Assembly (NCBI RefSeq): GCF_023074175.1
Contig: NZ_JADPKS010000111.1
Span: 24,065 to 88,064 of the forward strand
Reading direction: 5' to 3'
Source: Bradyrhizobium sp. 139
Lineage (GTDB): Bacteria > Pseudomonadota > Alphaproteobacteria > Rhizobiales > Xanthobacteraceae
DNA length: 64,000 bases
Below the pieces are notes generated by a model that worked only from the letters and a program-made list of their open reading frames with translations, was not told the DNA's origin and did no database searches. Of this stretch, positions 59,293-64,000 are shown piece by piece. Made by a program: the position numbers and the translations under genes. Every line of letters begins with the position of its first letter. Position 1 is the stretch's first letter.

Positions 59293-62200
59293 TCAGTGCG
59301 CCTCGTCCCAATTATTCGCCGCGCGCGCATCGACATGCAGCGGCACTGACAGCAGCACGGCCGGGAACGGTGCGTCCTGCATGACGTGCTGCACGACCGG
59401 CAGCGTCGCCTCGACCTCCGCGTCCGGCACCTCGAAGATCAATTCGTCATGCACCTGGAGCAGCATCTGCGCCGACAGCTTCTTTGCGGCCAGCGCATCC
59501 TCCACCCGCGTCATGGCGCGGCGGATGATGTCCGCGGCGGTGCCCTGGAGCCGCGCGTTGATCGCGGCGCGCTCGTTGAACGCGCGCACCGAGGCGTTCG
59601 AAGCCTTGATGTCGGGATAGTACATCTTCCGGCCGAACAGCGTGGTGACGTAGCCGTGGCTCCGGCAGAAGTCGCGCGTCTCGTCCATATAGGCGCGGAT
59701 GCCGGGGAAGCGCTCGAAATACTTCTTGATGTAGGCGGACGCTTCCTCGCGCGCGATGCCGAGCTGGTTGGCGAGGCCGAACGCCGAAATGCCGTAGATA
59801 ATACCGAAATTGATCGCTTTGGCGCGGCGGCGGACTTCGCTCGGCATGCCCTCGATTGGAACGCCGAACATTTCCGACGCCGTCATCGCGTGAATGTCGA
59901 GCCCGTCGCGGAACGCCTGCTTCAGCACGGGAATGTCGGCGATTTCGGCGAGCAGCCGCAGCTCGATCTGCGAATAGTCCGCGGAGACCAGCTTGTGTCC
60001 CGATGTCGCGATGAAGGCACGGCGGATCTTGCGGCCGTCCTCGGTGCGCACCGGAATGTTCTGCAAATTCGGCTCGTTCGACGACAGCCGGCCCGTCGTG
60101 GTCGCGGCCAGCGCGTAGGTCGTGTGCACGCGATGGGTCTGCGGATTGACGTAAGTCGGCAGCGCGTCGGTATAGGTCGATTTCAGCTTTGAAACCTGCC
60201 GCCACTCCAGAATCTTCTTCGGGAGGTCGTGACCCTGCTCGGCGAGCTCGTCGAGCACTTGCGCGGTGGTCGACCACGCGCCGGTCTTGGTCTTGGTGCC
60301 GCCCGATAGTCCCATCTTGCCGAACAGGATGTCGCCGATCTGCTTGGGGCTGCCGACATTGACGGGCTCGCCCGCGATCTGCTGGATCTCGGCTTCGACG
60401 CGGGCCGCGGTCTGGGCGAAGTCGCCGGACAGACGCGACAAGACCTGGCGGTCGATCGAAATGCCGCGCCGCTCCATGCGCGCGAGCACCGAGACCAGCG
60501 GCCGCTCCAGCGTTTCGTAAACCGTGGTCATGTGCTCGGCGACAAGGCGCGGTTTCAGCACGCGCCACACCCGCAGGGCCATGTCGGCGCCTTCCGCCGA
60601 CAGCGGCGCGGCCCTGTCGATCGGCACCTGGTCGAAGGTGATCTTGCCCTTGCCGCTGCCGAGCAACTCGCTCTCCTTCAGCATGGCGTGGCCGAACCAG
60701 CGCTCCGAGAGCTGTTCGATCGCGTGTGAGCCGCGGCCGGCATCGAGCACGTAGGAGATCAGCTGCGCATCGTCGGTGTTGCGCAGCGTGATGCCGTGCT
60801 GCGCCAGCATCACGGCAGTGAACTTGACGTCGAAGCCGATCTTGAGAATGCCTGATGATTCCAGCACCGGACGAAGCGCTTCGATGGCGTCGGCATGCTT
60901 GACCTGGTCCGGCGCAAGACCCGCGTCGAACAGACCGGCGCCGCCGCCGGACTGCTTGTGCGCCAGCGGAACGTAGCAGGCCTCGTTCGGCGCCAGCGCC
61001 AGCGCGATGCCGCAGAGATCAGCCTGCATCGGATCGATGGAGTTCGCTCTCGTCTCGATCGCGACATGGCCGACATCATGGATGCGCGCGATGAAGGCGT
61101 TGAGCTCTTTGAGCGTCTTGATCGCCTGGTACTTGCTGCGGTCGACCGGAAGTTTTCGGAGCGCCTCTTCGCGTGCGGCGGCGAGCGAGATCGGCGCGCC
61201 CTTCGGGCTCGCGGCCTTGTCCTCCTTGCTCGCCGATGTGTTGCGCTCGCCCGGCCGAGCTTGCGCCGGTGCGCCGGATCCTGGCGTGGGCACGACGTCG
61301 GAAGGCGGCAGCGGCGAGAATACGCTGGCGCCGCTCGCATAGCCGGGATCGGCATCCACGTTGGCGGGATCGATCTGCGAATAGTCGGCGACGCGCCGCG
61401 TCAGCGTCGTGAACTCCATCGCCTTCAGGAAGGCGATCAGCTTGCGTGCGTCGGGCTCGTGGACCGCGAGATCGTCCAGCGGCACCTCCAGCTCAACCTT
61501 GTCGTCGAGCAGCACGAGCTGCCGCGAAATGCGCGCCTTCTCGGCATTCTCGATCAGCGCCTCGCGCCGCTTCGGCTGCTTGATCTCGCCGGCGCGGAAT
61601 AAGAGTTGCTCGAGATCGCCATATTCGACGATCAGTTGCGCTGCGGTCTTGATGCCGATGCCGGGCACGCCTGGTACGTTATCAGTGGAATCGCCGGCGA
61701 GCGCCTGCACCTCCACCACCTTGTTCGGCGGTACGCCGAACTTTTCAATCACCTCGGGAATGCCGATGCGGCGGTCCTTCATAGTGTCGTACATGGTGAC
61801 GCAGTCAGTCACCAGCTGCATCAGATCCTTGTCGGAGGACACGATGGTTGCGGTCGCGCCGCGTTCGCAGGCTTGCCGCACATAGGTCGCGATCAAATCG
61901 TCGGCCTCGAAGCCCACCTGTTCCAGGCAAGGCAGATCGAAGGCGCGCACGGCCTCGCGGATCAGCGAAAATTGCGGGATCAAATCGTCAGGGGCCGGCG
62001 GCCGGTGCGCCTTGTATTCGGGATAGATCGCGTTGCGGAACGTGACTTCCGACTTGTCGAAGATGATCGCCAGATGCGTCGGCCGGTTGTCCTCGGGCAT
62101 GTCCCGGAGCAGCTTCCACAACATGTTGCAGAAGCCGAGCACGGCATTGACCTGGATGCCGTCGGATTTGCGGTTCAGCGGCGGCAGCGCGTGATAGGCA

Positions 62201-62361
62201 CGAAAGATGTAGGAGGAACCGTCGACCAGGAAGACATGATCGCCCTTGCCAGCCGCCTTCGCCGCGACCGGTTTGGCAGCAGTGGGTTTGGCGTCGGCGG
62301 TGGCCTCGGGGGCAGCCTTGGCGTCAGCTTTGGCGGTGGTCTTCGGGGATGTTTTGGGCAT
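59293..62361 (-). CDS. polA: DNA polymerase I with degenerate proofreading domain
   Basis: The 1022-residue polymerase starts at ATG 62361. An Ala/Lys-rich tail (1-40) precedes the 5'-3' exonuclease domain (VFLVDGSSYIFRAYHALPPL, GDSTDNVPGVPGIGIKTA), which looks intact. In the 3'-5' exonuclease domain the DxE of motif I is replaced (VAIETRANS near 433-441). The motif III region (YxxxD) reads LSAEGAD near 587-593. One Asp of motif II (TDDAQL) remains. Polymerase motifs A (DYSQIELRLLAEIA), B (RRRAKAINFGIIYGIS) and C (QVHDELIFEVP) are complete. It should fill gaps and remove primers but probably cannot proofread. An insert of about 50 residues, Pro/Ser/Ala-rich, lies between the two exonuclease domains. 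Confidence 0.96.
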   Translation of the reverse strand: MPKTSPKTTAKADAKAAPEATADAKPTAAKPVAAKAAGKGDHVFLVDGSSYIFRAYHALPPLNRKSDGIQVNAVLGFCNMLWKLLRDMPEDNRPTHLAIIFDKSEVTFRNAIYPEYKAHRPPAPDDLIPQFSLIREAVRAFDLPCLEQVGFEADDLIATYVRQACERGATATIVSSDKDLMQLVTDCVTMYDTMKDRRIGIPEVIEKFGVPPNKVVEVQALAGDSTDNVPGVPGIGIKTAAQLIVEYGDLEQLLFRAGEIKQPKRREALIENAEKARISRQLVLLDDKVELEVPLDDLAVHEPDARKLIAFLKAMEFTTLTRRVADYSQIDPANVDADPGYASGASVFSPLPPSDVVPTPGSGAPAQARPGERNTSASKEDKAASPKGAPISLAAAREEALRKLPVDRSKYQAIKTLKELNAFIARIHDVGHVAIETRANSIDPMQADLCGIALALAPNEACYVPLAHKQSGGGAGLFDAGLAPDQVKHADAIEALRPVLESSGILKIGFDVKFTAVMLAQHGITLRNTDDAQLISYVLDAGRGSHAIEQLSERWFGHAMLKESELLGSGKGKITFDQVPIDRAAPLSAEGADMALRVWRVLKPRLVAEHMTTVYETLERPLVSVLARMERRGISIDRQVLSRLSGDFAQTAARVEAEIQQIAGEPVNVGSPKQIGDILFGKMGLSGGTKTKTGAWSTTAQVLDELAEQGHDLPKKILEWRQVSKLKSTYTDALPTYVNPQTHRVHTTYALAATTTGRLSSNEPNLQNIPVRTEDGRKIRRAFIATSGHKLVSADYSQIELRLLAEIADIPVLKQAFRDGLDIHAMTASEMFGVPIEGMPSEVRRRAKAINFGIIYGISAFGLANQLGIAREEASAYIKKYFERFPGIRAYMDETRDFCRSHGYVTTLFGRKMYYPDIKASNASVRAFNERAAINARLQGTAADIIRRAMTRVEDALAAKKLSAQMLLQVHDELIFEVPDAEVEATLPVVQHVMQDAPFPAVLLSVPLHVDARAANNWDEAH

Positions 62362-62438
62362 GGCCGCAATGTATGAATTTTTGCGGGCTTTGACAGCCTT
62401 TGAGGTGGGAATTTTGGCCCGATTCACATACTTCACTA

Positions 62439-62540
62439 TTGTCCCGGACAAGCGCAGCGAAGCGGAGCGCCGATCCGGGACCCATAGCCACAGGGAGAAG
62501 TTTGGGCGAAGCTTGGCAATTGCCATCTCCCGCCATAACT
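62439..62540. repeat. Palindromic repeat, 'gtcgtcccggg...ccataacc' family, partial
   Basis: Begins ttgtcccggacaagcgcag, contains gatccgggacccatagcc and gaagtttgggcgaagcttgg, and resembles 40430-40575 in order. It lies in the polA promoter region. Confidence 0.6.
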
Positions 62541-62600
62541 GATTTGGGCTTATCCCCGCCCCGAGCGCAATCGCGCACCAGGCAGCGAAGACACCGAGCG

Positions 62601-63668
62601 TTACTCCGCGGCCTGCAGTACCGCCCCCGCCTTCTTCGGCGCGATCCAGAATGCGTCGGGCCGCTCAAACAGGAAGCCGGCATTGAGCCGCAGGGCGGCC
62701 TGCCAGACCGCAAGCGATCCAACCACCCCGGCGATGGTGACGACCAGCGACACCGTGCCGATGTCCGGAATGATGTCGGTGCGCAGCAGCAGCATGCGTG
62801 TCGCCGCCATCGGCAGGAAGAAGGCGAGATAGATCACGACCGAATGCTCGCCGCAGAAGCGGAAGACGTTCAACCAGTTCGCGCGAGCGAGCAGCGTGCC
62901 CATTGTGATGATGGCGCAGGCGCCGGCGAAGCCGAGCACGAGCGAGACGATCTTCCATTCGCTGGCGCCGAACGCGACGAGGGCCGCATTGACCAGTGTC
63001 CAGGTCGCAAGCGCGGCCAGCGCAAGCCCGGGATGATTGCGCGCGCGATCGGATAGCGCGAACACGTAAGGCGCGAACAGATATCCCGAATAGAAATAGA
63101 CGAAGCGCGCGCAGAATTCGTCGATCGCGGTCCAGCCGGTCGAGACGCGCGCCGTCTCCAGAGCGGCAGCAATGAGCCAGATCGCCAGCGGCGGGATCCG
63201 CCGTGTCAGTTTTGTGACGACGAAGAAGATCGGCAGGAGATAGATGAACCAGAGCGTGCCGAACGGCTCGATGAAGGATTCGAGATAGAGCAGGCCCGCG
63301 TCGCGCCAGCTCGTCTCCGCCGCGAATGCGGGCGCCTTGAAGCCGAACTGGATTGTCACCCAGAGGACATAGAAATAGGCGAAATGCACCACCTTGCGAT
63401 CGAGATAGGTTCGCCAGCCTCGATCGATCACCAATGGCAGGAACAGGCCCGAAATCAGGAAGAAATCCGGCATCCGGAACGGCTTTGCGAAGGCCACGGC
63501 GACATGCATGAAACCGGTCTTGCCGGCGGCGAGCTCCACCCCCAGCACCGAATGCATCATCACGACCATGACGATGCAGATGCCCTTGGCATAGTCGACC
63601 CAGTCGACACGTGCGGCGGAAGGAGCCTTGGACAGCCCGCTCGCAGCGATTGTGCCGATTGATGCCAT
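62601..63668 (-). CDS. Acyltransferase 3 family membrane protein
   Basis: The 355-residue protein has about ten helices. An N-terminal WVDYAKGICIVMVVMMHSVL carries the family His, and RMPDFFLISGLFLPLVIDRG, with the Arg-x-x-x-Phe-F-x-x-SG pattern, follows. These proteins transfer acyl groups (acetyl, succinyl) to extracellular polysaccharides or lipids. A divergent UDP-glucose dehydrogenase gene follows at 63860, so a role in surface polysaccharide modification is plausible. Confidence 0.88.
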   Translation of the reverse strand: MASIGTIAASGLSKAPSAARVDWVDYAKGICIVMVVMMHSVLGVELAAGKTGFMHVAVAFAKPFRMPDFFLISGLFLPLVIDRGWRTYLDRKVVHFAYFYVLWVTIQFGFKAPAFAAETSWRDAGLLYLESFIEPFGTLWFIYLLPIFFVVTKLTRRIPPLAIWLIAAALETARVSTGWTAIDEFCARFVYFYSGYLFAPYVFALSDRARNHPGLALAALATWTLVNAALVAFGASEWKIVSLVLGFAGACAIITMGTLLARANWLNVFRFCGEHSVVIYLAFFLPMAATRMLLLRTDIIPDIGTVSLVVTIAGVVGSLAVWQAALRLNAGFLFERPDAFWIAPKKAGAVLQAAE

Positions 63669-63859
63669 GGTGTCCCTTTTCGAGGCGCGGTCGGCCCGCT
63701 CTGTGCGGGCGTGGCGCAGTGTGGAGCCTTCCGGTTTACGATTGCTTCACCGGTACAATTCGCGTGCCGGTTTTTGCATGCGGACTGTTCCTTCCCCTCA
63801 GGAAAATGCTAAACCGCTCCGAATTGAGGTTTCGTTAACCAAGCTGGGGCAGGTTTTTC

Positions 63860-64000
63860 ATGCGAATCGCGATGATCGGAACGGGCTATGTGGGACTGGT
63901 TTCCGGAGCCTGCTTTGCGGATTTCGGTCACGACGTCACCTGCGTCGACAAGGACGAGAAGAAGATCGCCAGCCTTCATCGCGGCGAGATCCCGATCTAC
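63860..64000 (+). CDS. UDP-glucose/GDP-mannose dehydrogenase family protein, N-terminal part only
   Basis: ATG 63860 opens RIAMIGTGYVGLVSGACFAD, then FGHDVTCVDKDEKKIA, and runs off the window at residue 47. The GxGYVGL dinucleotide motif and the following acidic CVDKD strand are diagnostic of this family, most often UDP-glucose 6-dehydrogenase. It makes the UDP-glucuronate used in exopolysaccharides. Upstream 63669-63859 (191 bases) holds the divergent promoters, with a gttaacc motif at about 63834. Confidence 0.9.
   Translation, partial: MRIAMIGTGYVGLVSGACFADFGHDVTCVDKDEKKIASLHRGEIPIY

Overview
The window is high-GC, gene-dense DNA. Its gene order (rpmH-rnpA-yidC-engB, dapD-dapE-truA-fmt-def, dnaX-ybaB-recR beside ffs), its many palindromic intergenic repeats and its protein character point to an alphaproteobacterium of the Bradyrhizobium/Nitrobacteraceae group. 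This is recognition from sequence; no database search was run. Most of the window is stable core chromosome. The first 12 kb is different and holds decayed or accessory material.

Region by region. (1) 1-2.1 kb is a gene graveyard: a YgiQ-type radical SAM remnant, a truncated HigB toxin, a frameshifted HigA antitoxin between two copies of a short dispersed repeat, and an orphan Imm21-type immunity gene. (2) 2.2-4.6 kb holds an exported protein, an LLM-type flavin oxidoreductase and a pair of tiny paralogous membrane proteins. (3) 4.8-9.7 kb is a leftward polysaccharide operon: a Wzz/Wzc-like co-polymerase with a ruined kinase P-loop, a secreted GH5 glycosidase and a Wzy-like polymerase. (4) 9.96-11.4 kb is a scar where a LysR regulator and a cytokinin dehydrogenase-like flavoenzyme, head to head, have both lost their 5' ends at one point. 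(5) 11.9-17.3 kb carries a YbaK-like protein, a CBS-domain protein, an MHS transporter, tRNA-Arg(ACG) and a sensor kinase. (6) 17.6-35.8 kb is housekeeping: rpmH, rnpA, yidC, engB, argB, dapD, dapE, truA, fmt, def, rmuC, ampG, recR, ybaB, dnaX and the SRP RNA. (7) 36-40.4 kb is an ABC uptake system joined to an SDR-like protein and an enolase-superfamily enzyme. (8) 40.7-46.1 kb has HIT, NudC, PfkB, Lrp, MATE and metallo-beta-lactamase genes. (9) 46.4-55.1 kb holds the four-gene ligase-associated DNA repair set (ligase, exonuclease, Lhr-like helicase, PdeM), split by a methyltransferase and an orphan binding protein. (10) 55.4-64 kb has a candidate SOS gene, pyrE, a GST, an RhtB-type exporter, polA, an acyltransferase and the start of a UDP-glucose dehydrogenase.

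The strongest leads for something undescribed are these. A perfect alphaproteobacterial SOS box (GAAC-N7-GAAC) lies upstream of an unrecognised 143-residue protein directly after pdeM, and a second perfect box lies upstream of rmuC. A small GIY-YIG nuclease gene sits between two direct copies of one palindromic repeat family, an arrangement like a nuclease that serves its own repeat. DNA polymerase I has lost key residues of the 3'-5' proofreading site. An SDR-like protein without the catalytic Tyr and Lys is translationally coupled to an uptake operon. About twenty palindromic repeats of several families occupy most intergenic gaps, and one supplies the pdeM start codon.
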